Shown: in pieces, positions 24,487-38,339 of the stretch
How positions within the stretch are numbered: position 1 is the first letter of the stretch
Layout of the letters: the number at the start of each line of letters is the position of its first letter
Origin: Clusia tigrina
Taxonomy: Eukaryota > Arthropoda > Insecta > Diptera > Clusiidae
Assembly: GCA_920105625.2 (NCBI GenBank)
Contig: CAKKTE020000119.1
Location: 372,001 to 436,000 of the forward strand
DNA: 64,000 bases
Reading direction: 5' to 3'
Position numbers and translations under genes: made by a program
The notes under the pieces: generated by a model
The model's input: only the letters and a program-made list of their open reading frames with translations
Told to the model about the DNA's origin: nothing
The model's database searches: none

Positions 24487-26974
24487 CTTGAAATTTTGTA
24501 ACAATAAAGTACTCGAGCCTCTTGTCAATTTAAGCTATCGCTCAAAGCTATGCTACCCTTGAGTCCCAAAACAAACACTGATAAAACTTCAAATGGCCCT
24601 AACTTCTATACGGTACGTCCTACACCTAACAAAGTTTGCAACATACAAATGCTTCTAACTTTTTACTGGAGCGTCATAAAAACTTGAAATTTTGTAACAA
24701 TAAAGAACTCGAACCTCTTGTCAATATAAGCTATCGCTCAAAGCTATGCTACCCTTGAGTCCCAAATCAAACACTGATAAAACTTCAAATGGCCCTAACT
24801 TCTATATGGTACGTCCTACACCTATCAAAGTTTGCAACATACAAATGCTTGTAACTTTTTACTGGAGCGTCATAAAACCTTGAAATTTTGTAACAATAAA
24901 GTACTCGAGCCTCTCGTCAATAAAAGCTATCGCTCAAAGCTATGCTACCCTTGAGTCCCAAATCAAAGACTGATAAAGCTTCAAATGGCCCTAACTTCTT
25001 TAAAAGTTTGCAACATACAAATGCTAGTAACTTTTTACTGGAGCGTCATAAAACCTTGAAATTTTGTAACAATAAAGTACTCGAGCCTCTCGTCAATAAA
25101 AGCTATCGCTCAAAGCTATGCTACCCTTGAGTCCCAAATCAAAGACTGATAAAGCTTCAAATGGCCCTAGCTTCTATAAAAGTTTGCAATATACAAATGC
25201 TTGTAACTTTTTACTGGAGCGTCATAAAACCTTGAAATTTTGTAACAATAGAGAACTCGAGCCTCTTGTCAATTTAAGCTATCGCTCAAATCTATGCTAC
25301 CCTTTAGTCCTAAATCAAACACTGATAAAATTTCAAATGGCCCTAACTTCTATACGGTACGTCCTACACCTATCAAAGTTTGCAACATACAAATGCTTGT
25401 AACTTTTTACTGGAGCGTCATAAAACCTTGAAATTTTGTAACAATAAAGTACTCGAGCCTCTTGTCAATTTAAGCTATCGCTCAAGGCTATGATACCCTT
25501 GAGTCCCAAATCAACCACTGATAAAACTTCAAATGGCCCTAACTTCTATATGGTACGTCCTACACCTATCAAAGTTTGCAACATACAAATGCTTGTAACT
25601 TTTTACTGGAGCGTCATAAAACCTTGAAATTTTGTAACAATAAAGTACTCGAGCCTCTCGTCAATAAAAGCTATTGCTCAAAGCTATGCTAACCTTGATT
25701 CCCAAATCAAAGACTGATAAAGCTTCAAATGGCCCTAACTTCAACAAAAGTTTGCAACATACAAATGCTTGTAACTTTTTACTGGAGCGTCATAAAACCT
25801 TGAAATTTTGTAACAATAAAGTACTCGAGCCTCTTGTCAATTTAAGCTATCGCTCAAGGCTATTATACCCTTGAGTCCTAAATCAAACATTGATAAAACT
25901 TCAAATGGCCCTAACTTCTATACGGTACATACTACACTTTTCAAAGTTTGCAACATACAAATGCTTGTAACTTTTTACTGGAGCGTCATAAAACCTTGAA
26001 ATTTTGTAACAATAAAGTACTCGAGCCTCTTGTCAATTTAAGCTATCGCTCAATGCTATGCTACCCTTGAGTCCCAAATCAAATATTGATAAAACTTCAA
26101 ATGGCCCTAACTTCTATACGGTACGTACTACACTTTTCAAAGTTTGCAACATACAAATGCTTGTAACTTTTTACTGGAGCGTCATAAAACCTTGAAATTT
26201 TGTAACAATAAAGTACTCGAGCCTCTTGTCAATTTAAGCTATCGCTCAATGCTATGCTACCCTTGAGTCCCAAATCAAACACTGATAAAACTTCAAATGG
26301 CCCTAACTTCTATACGGTACGTCCTACACCTATCAAAGTTTGCAACATACAAATGCTGGTAGCTTTTTACTGAAGCGTCATAAAACCTTTAAATTTTGTA
26401 ACAATAAAGTACTCGAGCCTCTTGTCAATTTAAGCTATCGCTCAAAGCTATGCTCCCCGTGAGTCCCAAATCAAACACTGATAAAACTTCAAATGGCCCT
26501 AACTTCTATACGGTACGTCCTACACCTATCAAAGTTTGCAACATACAAATGCTTGTAAGTTTTTACTGGAGCGTCATAAAACCTTTAAATTTTGTAGCAA
26601 TACAGTACTCGAGCCTCTTGTCAATTTAAGCTATCGCTCAAAGCTATGCTACCCTTGAGTCCCAAATCCAACACTGATAAAACTTCAAATGGCCCTAACT
26701 TCTATACGGTACGTCCTACACCTATCAAAGTTTGCAACATACAAATGCTTGTAACTTTTTACTGAAGCGTCATAAAACCTTGAAATTTTGTAACAATAAA
26801 GTACTCGAGCCTCTTGTCAATTTAAGCTATCGCTCAAAGCTATGCTACCCTTGAGTCCCAAATCCAACACTGATAAAACTTCAAATGGCCCTAACTTCTA
26901 TACGGTACGTCCTACACCTCTCAAAGTTTGCAACATACAAATGCTTGTAACTTTTTACTGGAGCGTCATAAACC
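24432..26974 (+). repeat. HOR of 2543 bp (14 units), copy 1
   Basis: Ten 196-bp units, three 176-bp units (24879, 25055, 25623) and one 55-bp remnant sum exactly to 2543. Markers are the doublet of short monomers, CTTCAACAAAAG near 25740, GATTCCCAAATC and a run of GTACTACACTTTTC and GCTGGTAGC monomers. Similarity to copy 2 begins a little left of this start, near 24300. Confidence 0.93.
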
Positions 26975-27029
26975 CTTGAAGTTTGCAACATACAAATGCC
27001 TGTAACTTTTTAATGGAGCCTCATAAAAC
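26975..27029 (+). repeat. 55-bp truncated monomer, copy 5
   Basis: Identical context to copy 4, including CATAAACCCTTG and the upstream ACACCTCTCAAAG. No further copy is seen to the right in this window. Confidence 0.93.
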
Positions 27030-29450
27030 CTTGAAATTTTGTAACAATAAAGTACTCGAGCCTCTTGTCAATTTAAGCTATCGCTCAAAGCTATGCTACC
27101 CTTGAGTCCCAAAACAAACACTGATAAAACTTCAAATGGCCCTAACTTCTATACGGTACGTCCTACACCTAACAAAGTTTGTAACATACAAATGCTTCTA
27201 ACTTTTTACTGGAGCGTCATAAAAACTTGAAATTTTGTAACAATAAAGAACTCGAACCTCTTGTCAATATAAGCTATCGCTCAAAGCTATGCTACCCTTG
27301 AGTCCCAAATCAAACACTGATAAAACTTCAAATGGCCCTAACTTCTATATGGTACGTCCTACACCTATCAAAGTTTGCAACATACAAATGCTTGTAACTT
27401 TTTACTGGAGCGTCATAAAACCTTGAAATTTTGTAACAATAAAGTACTCGAGCCTCTCGTCAATAAAAGCTATCGCTCAAAGCTATGCTACCCTTGAGTC
27501 CCAAATCAAAGACTGATAAAGCTTCAAATGGCCCTAACTTCTTTAAAAGTTTGCAACATACAAATGCTTGTAACTTTTTACTGGAGCGTCATAAAACCTT
27601 GAAATTTTGTAACAATAAAGTACTCGAGCCTCTCGTCAATAAAAGCTATCGCTCAAAGCTATGCTACCCTTGAGTCCCAAATCAAAGACTGATAAAGCTT
27701 CAAATGGCCCTAGCTTCTATAAAAGTTTGCAATATACAAATGCTTGTAACTTTTTACTGGAGCGTCATAAAACCTTGAAATTTTGTAACAATAGAGAACT
27801 CGAGCCTCTTGTCAATTTAAGCTATCGCTCAAATCTATGCTACCCTTTAGTCCTAAATCAAACACTGATAAAATTTCAAATGGCCCTAACTTCTATACGG
27901 TACGTCCTACACCTATCAAAGTTTGCAACATACAAATGCTTGTAACTTTTTACTGGAGCGTCATAAAACCTTGAAATTTTGTAACAATAAAGTACTCGAG
28001 CCTCTTGTCAATTTAAGCTATCGCTCAAGGCTATGATACCCTTGAGTCCCAAATCAACCACTGATAAAACTTCAAATGGCCCTAACTTCTATATGGTACG
28101 TCCTACACCTATCAAAGTTTGCAACATACAAATGCTTGTAACTTTTTACTGGAGCGTCATAAAACCTTGAAATTTTGTAACAATAAAGTACTCGAGCCTC
28201 TCGTCAATAAAAGCTATTGCTCAAAGCTATGCTAACCTTGATTCCCAAATCAAAGACTGATAAAGCTTCAAATGGCCCTAACTTCAACAAAAGTTTGCAA
28301 CATACAAATGCTTGTAACTTTTTACTGGAGCGTCATAAAACCTTGAAATTTTGTAACAATAAAGTACTCGAGCCTCTTGTCAATTTAAGCTATCGCTCAA
28401 GGCTATTATACCCTTGAGTCCTAAATCAAACATTGATAAAACTTCAAATGGCCCTAACTTCTATACGGTACGTACTACACTTTTCAAAGTTTGCAACATA
28501 CAAATGCTTGTAACTTTTTACTGGAGCGTCATAAAACCTTGAAATTTTGTAACAATAAAGTACTCGAGCCTCTTGTCAATTTAAGCTATCGCTCAATGCT
28601 ATGCTACCCTTGAGTCCCAAATCAAATATTGATAAAACTTCAAATGGCCCTAACTTCTATACGGTACGTACTACACTTTTCAAAGTTTGCAACATACAAA
28701 TGCTTGTAACTTTTTACTGGAGCGTCATAAAACCTTGAAATTTTGTAACAATAAAGTACTCGAGCCTCTTGTCAATTTAAGCTATCGCTCAATGCTATGC
28801 TACCCTTGAGTCCCAAATCAAACACTGATAAAACTTCAAATGGCCCTAACTTCTATACGGTACGTCCTACACCTATCAAAGTTTGCAACATACAAATGCT
28901 GGTAGCTTTTTACTGAAGCGTCATAAAACCTTTAAATTTTGTAACAATAAAGTACTCGAGCCTCTTGTCAATTTAAGCTATCGCTCAAAGCTATGCTCCC
29001 CGTGAGTCCCAAATCAAACACTGATAAAACTTCAAATGGCCCTAACTTCTATACGGTACGTCCTACACCTATCAAAGTTTGCAACATACAAATGCTTGTA
29101 AGTTTTTACTGGAGCGTCATAAAACCTTTAAATTTTGTAGCAATACAGTACTCGAGCCTCTTGTCAATTTAAGCTATCGCTCAAAGCTATGCTACCCTTG
29201 AGTCCCAAATCCAACACTGATGAAACTTCAAATGGCCCTAACTTCTATACGGTACGTCCTACACCTATCAAAGTTTGCAACATACAAATGCTTGTAACTT
29301 TTTACTGAAGCGTCATAAAACCTTGAAATTTTGTAACAATAAAGTACTCGAGCCTCTTGTCAATTTAAGCTATCGCTCAAAGCTATGCTACCCTTGAGTC
29401 CCAAATCCAACACTGATAAAACTTCAAATGGCCCTAACTTCTATACGGTA
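26975..29450 (+). repeat. HOR of 2543 bp, copy 2
   Basis: It repeats copy 1 at a constant offset of 2543 until about 29450, where GGTACGTTCTACACC begins the next domain. I saw only a handful of differences over the whole unit, for example TTTGTAACATAC near 27178, CGGTACGTACTAC near 28467 versus CGGTACATACTAC in copy 1, and GATGAAAC near 29219. This is one of the youngest-looking duplications in the window. Confidence 0.93.
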
Positions 29451-32400
29451 CGTTCTACACCTATCAAAGTTTGCAACATACAAATGCTTGGAACTTTTTA
29501 CTGGAGCGTCATAAAACCTTTAAATTTTGTAACAATAAAGTACTCGAGCCTCTTGTCAATTTAAGCTATCGCTCAAGGCTGTTATACCCTTGAGTCCCAA
29601 ATCAAACACTGATAAAACTTCAAATGGCCCTAACTTCTATACGGTACGTCCTACACCTATCAAAGTTTGCAACATACAAATGCTTGTAACTTTTTACTGG
29701 AGCGTCATAAAACCTTGAAATTTTGTAACAATAAAGTACTCGAGCCTCTTGTCAATTTAAGTTATCGCTCAAAGCTATGCTTCCCTTGAGTCCCAAATCA
29801 AACACTGATAAAACTTCAAATGGCCCTAACTTCTATACGGTACGTCGTACACCTATCAAAGTTTGCAATATACAAATGCTTGAAACTTTTTACTGGAGCG
29901 TCATAAAACCTTGAAATTTTGTAACAATAAAGTACTCGAGCCTCTTGTCAATTTAAGCTATCGCTCAATGCTATGCTACCCTTGAGTCCCAAATCAAACA
30001 CTGATAAAACTTCAAATGGCCCTAACTTCTATACGGTACGTCCTACACCTATCAAAGTTTGCAACATACAAATGCTGGTAGCTTTTTACTGAAGCGTCAT
30101 AAAACCTTGAAATTTTGTAACAATAAAGTACTCGAGCCTCTTGTCAATTTAAGCTATCGCTCAAAGCTATGCTACCCTTGAGTCACAAATCAAACACTGA
30201 TAAAACTTCAAATGGCCCTAACTTCTATACGGTACGTCCTACACTTATCAAAGTTTGCAACATACAAATGCTTGTAACTTTTTACTGGAGCGTCATAAAA
30301 CCTTTAAATTTTGTAACAATAAAGTACTCGAGCCTCTTGTCAATTTAAGCTATCGCTCAAAGCTATGCTACCCTTGAGTCCCAAATCCAACACTGATAAA
30401 ACTTCAAATGGCCCTAACTTCTATACGGTACGTCCTACACCTATCAAAGTTTGCAACATACAAATGCTTGTAACTTTTTACTGGAGCGTCATAAAACCTT
30501 GAAATTTTGTAACAATAAAGTACTCGAGCCTCTTGTCAATTTAAGATATCGCTCAAAGCTATGCTACCCGTGAGTCCCAAATGAAACACTGATAAAACTT
30601 CAAATGGCCCTAACTTCTATTCGGTACGTCCTACACCTATCAAAGTTTGCAACATACAAATGTTTGTGACTTTTTACTGGAGCGTCATAAAACCTTGAAA
30701 TTTTGTAACAATAAAGTACTCGAGCCTCTTGTCAATTTAAGCTATCGCTCAAGGCTATTATAACCTTGAGTCCCAAATCAAACACTGATAAAACTTCAAA
30801 TGGCCCTAACTTCTATACGGTACGTCCTACACCTATCAACGTGTCCAACATACAAATGCTTGTAACTTTTTACTGGAGCGTCATAAAACCTTTAAATTTT
30901 GTAGCAATACAGTACTCGAGCCTCTTGTCAATTTAAGCTATCGCTCAAAGCTATGCTACCCTTGAGTCCCAAATCCAACACTGATAAAACTTCAAATGGC
31001 CCTAACTTCTATACGGTACGTTCTACACCTATCAAAGTTTGCAACATACAAATGCTTGTAACTTTTTAATGAAGCGTCATAAAACCTTGAAATTTTGTAA
31101 CAATAAAGTACTCGAGCCTCTTGTCAATTTAAGCTATCGCTCAAAGCTATGCTACCCTTGAGTCCCAAATCCAACACTGATAAAACTTCAAATGGCCCTA
31201 ACTTCTATACGGTACGTCCTACACCTATCAAAGTTTGCAACATACAAATGCTTGTAACTTTTTACTGGAGCGTCATAAAATCTTTAAATTTTGTAACAAT
31301 AAAGTACTCGAGCCTCTTGTCAATTTAAGCTATCGCTCAAGGCTATTATACCCTTGAGTCCCAAATCAAACACTGATAAAACTTCAAATGGCCCTAACTT
31401 CTATACGGTACGTCCTACACCTATCAAAGTTTGCAACATGCAAATGCTTGTAACTTTTTACTGGAGCGTCATAAAACCTTGAAATTTTGTAACAATAAAG
31501 TGCTCGAGCCTATTGTCAATTTAAGTTATCGCTCAAAGCTATGCTACCCTTGAGTCCCAAATCAAACATTGATAAAACTTCAAATGGCCCTAACTTCTAT
31601 ACGGTACGTACTACACTTTTCAAAGTTTGCAACATACAAATGCTTGTAACTTTTTACTGGAGCGTCATAAAACCTTGAAATTTTGTAACAATAAAGTACT
31701 CGAGCCTCTTGTCAATTTAAGCCATCGCTCAATACTATGCTACCCTTGAGTCCCAAATCAAACACTGATAAAACTTCAAATGGCCCTAACTTCTATACGG
31801 TACGTCGTACACCTATCAAAGTTTGCAACATACAAATGCTGGTAGCTTTTTACTGAAGCGTCATAAAACCTTGAAATTTTGTAACAATAAAGTACTCGAG
31901 CCTCTTGTCAATTTAAGCTATCGCTCAAAGCTATGCTACCCGTGAGTCCCAAATCAAACACTGAATAAAACTTCAAATGGCCCTAACTTCTATACGGTAC
32001 GTCCTACACCTATCAAAGTTTGCAACATACAAATGCTTGTAACTTTTTACTGGAGCGTCATAAAACCTTTAAATTTTGTAACAATAAAGTACTCGAGCCT
32101 CTTGTCAATTTAAGCTATCGCTCAAAGCTATGCTACCCTTGAGTCCCAAATCCAACACTGATAAAACTTCAAATGGCCCTAACTTCTATACGGTACGTCC
32201 TACACCTATCAAAGTTTGCAACATACAAATGCTTGTAACTTTTTACTGGAGCGTCATAAAACCTTTAAATTTTTTAACAATAAAGTACTCGAGGCTCTTG
32301 TGAATTTAAGCTATCGCTCAAAGCTATGCTACCCTTGAGTCCCAAATCCAACACTGATAAAACTTCAAATGGCCCTAACTTCTATACGGTACGTCCTACA

Positions 32401-33438
32401 CCTATCAAAGTTTGCAACATACAAATCCTTGTAACTTTTTACTGGAGCGTCATAAAACCTTGAAATTTTGTAACAATAAAGTACTCGAGCCTCTTGTCAA
32501 TTTAAGCTATCGCTCAAAGCTATGCTACCCTTGAGTCCCAAATCCAAAACTGATAAAACTTCAAATGGCCCTAACTTCTATACGATACGTCCTACACCTA
32601 TCAAAGTTTGTAACATACAAATGCTTGTAACTTTTTACTGGAGCGTCATAAAACCTAGAAATTTTGTAACAATAAATTACTCGAGCCTCTTGTCAATTTA
32701 ACCTATCGCTCAAAGCTATGCTACCCTTGAGTCCCAAATCAAACACTGATAAGACTTCAAATGGCCCTAACTTCTATATGGTACGTCCTACACCTATCAA
32801 AGTGTGGAAAATACAAATGCTTGTAACTTTTTACTGGAGCGTCATAAAATGTTGAAGTTTTGTAACAATAAAGTACTCGAGCCTCTTGTCAATTTAACCT
32901 ATCGCTCAAAGCTATGCTACCCTTGAGTCCCAAATCTAACACTGATAAAACTTCAAATGGCCGTAACTTCTCTACGGTACGTCCTACACCTAACAAAGTT
33001 TGCAACATACAAATGCTTGTAACTTTTTACTGGAGCGTCATAAAACGTTGAAGTTTTGTAACAATAAAGTACTCGAGCCTCTTGTCAATTTAACCTATCG
33101 GTCAAAGCTATGCTACCCTTGAGTCCCAAGTCAAACACTGATAAAACTTCAAATGGCCCTAACTTCTATACGGTACGTCCTACACCTATCAAAGTGTGCA
33201 AAATATAAATGCTTGTAAATTTTAACTGGAGCGTCATAAAAAGTTGAAGTTCTGTAACAATAAAGTACCCGAGGCTCTTGTCAATTTAACTTATCGCTCA
33301 AAGCTACGCTACCCTTGAGTCCCAAATCAAACATTGATAAAACTTCAAATGGCCCTAACTTCTATACGGTACGTACTACACTTTTCAAAGTTTGCAATAT
33401 ACAAATGCTTGTAACTTTTTACTGGAGCGTCATAAAAC
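29322..33438 (+). repeat. HOR of about 4.1-4.3 kb (21 monomers here), copy 1
   Basis: Copy 2 starts at 33439, giving 4117 bp, which is 21 units of 196 plus one inserted base (CTGAATAAAAC at 31961). The left part matches copy 2 at offset 4117 and the part after about 29900 at offset 4313, so this copy lacks one monomer that copy 2 has. Markers include TTAAGATATCGC (30541), GTGTCCAACATAC (30840, TTTCC in copy 2), GGTGAGTCC-type units, GAGGCTCTTGTGAATTT (32291) and CGATACGTCC (32583). Its last 740 bp hold the divergent module. Confidence 0.88.
33047..33438 (+). repeat. Divergent two-monomer module, copy 1
   Basis: Two adjacent monomers with unusually many changes. The first starts GTTGAAGTTTTG and has AACCTATCGGTC, CCCAAGTCAAAC, AAGTGTGCAAAATATAAATG and GTAAATTTTAACTGG. 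The second starts GTTGAAGTTCTG and has GTACCCGAGGCTC, AACTTATCGC and CTACGCTACCC, ending in GTACTACACTTTTC with CAATATAC. The first differs from the common form at about ten sites. A further GTTGAAGTTTTG unit precedes it at 32851. Confidence 0.9.
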
Positions 33439-36400
33439 CTTGAAATTTTGTAACAATAAAGTACTCGAGCCTCTTGTCAATTTAAGCTATCGCTCAAAGC
33501 TATGCTACCCTTGAGTCCCAAATCCAACACTGATAAAACTTCAAATGGCCCTAACTTCTATACGGTACGTTCTACACCTATCAAAGTTTGCAACATACAA
33601 ATGCTTGGAACTTTTTACTGGAGCGTCATAAAACCTTTAAATTTTGTAACAATAAAGTACTCGAGCCTCTTGTCAATTTAAGCTATCGCTCAAGGCTATT
33701 ATACCCTTGAGTCCCAAATCAAACACTGATAAAACTTCAAATGGCCCTAACTTCTATACGGTACGTCCTACACCTATCAAAGTTTGCAACATACAAATGC
33801 TTGTAACTTTTTACTGGAGCGTCATAAAACCTTGAAATTTTGTAACAATAAAGTACTCGAGCCTCTTGTCAATTTAAGTTATCGCTCAAAGCTATGCTTC
33901 CCTTGAGTCCCAAATCAAACATTGATAAAACTTCAAATGGCCCTAACTTCTATACGGTACGTACTACACTTTTCAAAGTTTGCAACATACAAATGCTTGT
34001 AACTTTTTACTGGAGCGTCATAAAACCTTGAAATTTTGTAACAATAAAGTACTCGAGCCTCTTGTCAATTTAAGCTATCGCTCAATGCTATGCTACCCTT
34101 GAGTCCCAAATCAAACATTGATAAAACTTCAAATGGCCCTAACTTCTATACGGTACGTCGTACACCTATCAAAGTTTGCAATATACAAATGCTTGTAACT
34201 TTTTACTGGAGCGTCATAAAACCTTGAAATTTTGTAACAATAAAGTACTCGAGCCTCTTGTCAATTTAAGCTATCGCTCAATGCTATGCTACCCTTGAGT
34301 CCCAAATCAAACACTGATAAAACTTCAAATGGCCCTAACTTCTATACGGTACGTCCTACACCTATCAAAGTTTGCAACATACAAATGCTGGTAGCTTTTT
34401 ACTGAAGCGTCATAAAACCTTGAAATTTTGTAACAATAAAGTACTCGAGCCTCTTGTCAATTTAAGCTATCGCTCAAAGCTATGCTACCCTTGAGTCACA
34501 AATCAAACACTGATAAAACTTCAAATGGCCCTAACTTCTATACGGTACGTCCTACACTTATCAAAGTTTGCAACATACAAATGCTTGTAACTTTTTACTG
34601 GAGCGTCATAAAACCTTTAAATTTTGTAACAATAAAGTACTCGAGCCTCTTGTCCATTTAAGCTATCGCTCAAAGCTATGCTACCCTTGAGTCCCAAATC
34701 CAACACTGATAAAACTTCAAATGGCCCTAACTTCTATACGGTACGTCCTACACCTATCAAAGTTTGCAACATACAAATGCTTGTAACTTTTTACTGGAGC
34801 GTCATAAAACCTTGAAATTTTGTAACAATAAAGTACTCGAGCCTCTTGTCAATTTAAGATATCGCTCAAAGCTATGCTACCCGTGAGTCCCAAATCAAAC
34901 ACTGATAAAACTTCAAATGGCCCTAACTTCTATTCGGTACGTCCTACACCTATCAAAGTTTGCAACATACAAATGTTTGTGACTTTTTACTGGAGCGTCA
35001 TAAAACCTTGAAATTTTGTAACAATAAAGTACTCGAGCCTCTTGTCAATTTAAGCTATCGCTCAAGGCTATTATAACCTTGAGTCCCAAATCAAACACTG
35101 ATAAAACTTCAAATGGCCCTAACTTCTATACGGTACGTCCTACACCTATCAACGTTTCCAACATACAAATGCTTGTAACTTTTTACTGGAGCGTCATAAA
35201 ACCTTTAAATTTTGTAGCAATACAGTACTCGAGCCTCTTGTCAATTTAAGCTATCGCTCAAAGCTATGCTACCCTTGAGTCCCAAATCCAACACTGATAA
35301 AACTTCAAATGGCCCTAACTTCTATACGGTACGTTCTACACCTATCAAAGTTTGCAACATACAAATGCTTGTAACTTTTTAATGAAGCGTCATAAAACCT
35401 TGAAATTTTGTAACAATAAAGTACTCGAGCCTCTTGTCAATTTAAGCTATCGCTCAAAGCTATGCTACCCTTGAGTCCCAAATCCAACACTGATAAAACT
35501 TCAAATGGCCCTAACTTCTATACGGTACGTCCTACACCTATCAAAGTTTGCAACATACAAATGCTTGTAACTTTTTACTGGAGCGTCATAAAACCTTTAA
35601 ATTTTGTAACAATAAAGTACTCGAGCCTCTTGTCAATTTAAGCTATCGCTCAAGGCTATTATACCCTTGAGTCCCAAATCAAACACTGATAAAACTTCAA
35701 ATGGCCCTAACTTCTATACGGTGCGTCCTACACCTATCAAAGTTTGCAACATACAAATGCTTGTAACTTTTTACTGGAGCGTCATAAAACCTTGAAATTT
35801 TGTAACAATAAAGTGCTCGAGCCTATTGTCAATTTAAGTTATCGCTCAAAGCTATGCTACCCTTGAGTCCCAAATCAAACATTGATAAAACTTCAAATGG
35901 CCCTAACTTCTATACGGTACGTACTACACTTTTCAAAGTTTGCAACATACAAATGCTTGTAACTTTTTACTGGAGCGTCATAAAACCTTGAAATTTTGTA
36001 ACAATAAAGTACTCGAGCCTCTTGTCAATTTAAGCCATCGCTCAATACTATGCTACCCTTGAGTCCCAAATCAAACACTGATAAAACTTCAAATGGCCCT
36101 AACTTCTATACGGTACGTCGTACACCTATCAAAGTTTGCAGCATACAAATGCTGGTAGCTTTTTACTGAAGCGTCATAAAACCTTGAAATTTTGTAACAA
36201 TAAAGTACTCGAGCCTCTTGTCAATTTAAGCTATCGCTCAAAGCTATGCTACCCGTGAGTCCCAAATCAAACACTGAATAAAACTTCAAATGGCCCTAAC
36301 TTCTATACGGTACGTCCTACACCTATCAAAGTTTGCAACATACAAATGCTTGTAACTTTTTACTGGAGCGTCATAAAACCTTTAAATTTTGTAACAATAA

Positions 36401-37015
36401 AGTACTCGAGCCTCTTGTCAATTTAAGCTATCGCTCAAAGCTATGCTACCCTTGAGTCCCAAATCCAACACTGATAAAACTTCAAATGGCCCTAACTTCT
36501 ATACGGTACGTCCTACACCTATCAAAGTTTGCAACATACAAATGCTTGTAACTTTTTACTGGAGCGTCATAAAACCTTTAAATTTTGTAACAATAAAGTA
36601 CTCGAGGCTCTTGTGAATTTAAGCTATCGCTCAAAGCTATGCTACCCTTGAGTCCCAAATCCAACACTGATAAAACTTCAAATGGCCCTAACTTCTATAC
36701 GGTACGTCCTACACCTATCAAAGTTTGCAACATACAAATCCTTGTAACTTTTTACTGGAGCGTCATAAAACCTTGAAATTTTGTAACAATAAAGTACTCG
36801 AGCCTCTTGTCAATTTAAGCTATCGCTCAAAGTTATGCTACCCTTGAGTCCCAAATCCAAAACTGATAAAACTTCAAATGGCCCTAACTTCTATACGATA
36901 CGTCCTACACCTATCAAAGTTTGCAACATACAAATGCTTGTAACTTTTTACTGGAGCGTCATAAAACCTAGAAATTTTGTAACAATAAATTACTCGAGCC
37001 TCTTGTCAATTTAAG
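33439..37015 (+). repeat. HOR of about 4.3 kb, copy 2 (partial)
   Basis: It repeats copy 1 with the same rare markers: TTAAGATATCGC at 34854, CTGAATAAAAC at 36274, GAGGCTCTTGTGAATTT at 36604 and CGATACGTCC near 36896. It contains an extra GTACTACACTTTTC monomer near 33900-34090. Similarity ends near 37015, where copy 1 turns to AACCTATCGC and this copy stays with AAGCTATCGC. Confidence 0.88.
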
Positions 37016-38339
37016 CTATCGCTCAAAGCTATGCTACCCTTGAGTCCCAAATCAAACACTGATAAAACTTCAAATGGCCCTAACTTCTATACGGTACGTC
37101 CTACACTTATCAAAGTGTGCAACATACAAATGCTTGTAACTTTTTACTGGAGCGTCATAAAACCTTTAAATTTTGTAACAATAAAGTACTCGTGCCTCTT
37201 GTCAATTTAAGCTATCGCTCAAAGCTATGCTACCCTTGAGTCCCAAATCCAACACTGATAAAACTTCAAATGGCCCTAACTTCTATACGGTACGTCCTAC
37301 ACCTATCAAAGTTTGCAACATACAAATGCTTGTAACTTTTTACTGGAGCGTCATAAAACCTTGAAATTTTGTAACAATAAAGTACTCGAGCCTCTTGTCA
37401 ATTTAAGTTATCGCTCAAAGCTATGCTACCCTTGAGTCCCAAATCAAACATTGATAAAACTTCAAATGGCCCTAACTTCTATACGGTACGTACTACACTT
37501 TTCAAAGTTTGCAACATACAAATGCTTGTAACTTTTTACTGGAGCGTCATAAAACCTTGAAATTTTGTAACAATAAAGTACTCGAGCCTCTTGTCAATTT
37601 AAGCTATCGCTCAAAGCTATGCTACCCGTGAGTCCCAAATCAAACACTGATAAAACTTCAAATGGCCCTAACTTCTATACGGTACGTCCTACACCTATCA
37701 AAGTTTGCAACATACAAATGCTTGTAACTTTTTACTGGAGCGTCATAAAACCTTTAAATTTTGTAACAATAAAGTACTCGAGCCTCTTGTCAATTTAAGC
37801 TATCGCTCAAAGCTATGCTACCCGTGAGTCCCAAATCAAACACTGATAAAACTTCAAATGGCCCTAACTTCTATACGGTACGTCCTACACCTATCAAAGT
37901 TTGCAACATACAAATGCTTGTAACTTTTTACTGGAGCGTCATAAAACCTTTAAATTTTGTAACAATAAAGTACTCGAGCCTCTTGTCAATTTAAGCTATC
38001 GCTCAAAGCTATGCTACCCTTGAGTCCCAAATCCAACACTGATAAAACTTCAAATGGCCCTAACTTCTATACGGTACGTCCTACGCCTATCAAAGTTTGC
38101 AACATACAAATGCTTGTAACTTTTTACTGGAGCGTCATAAAACCTTTAAATTTTGTAACAATAAAGTACTCGAGCCTCTTGTCAATTTAAGCTATCGCTC
38201 AAAGCTATGCTACCGTTGAGTCCCAAATCCAACACTGATAAAACTTCAAATGGCCCTAACTTCTGTACGGTACGTCCTACACCTATCAAAGTTTGCAACA
38301 TACAAATGCTTGTAACTTTTTACTGGAGCGTCATAAAAC

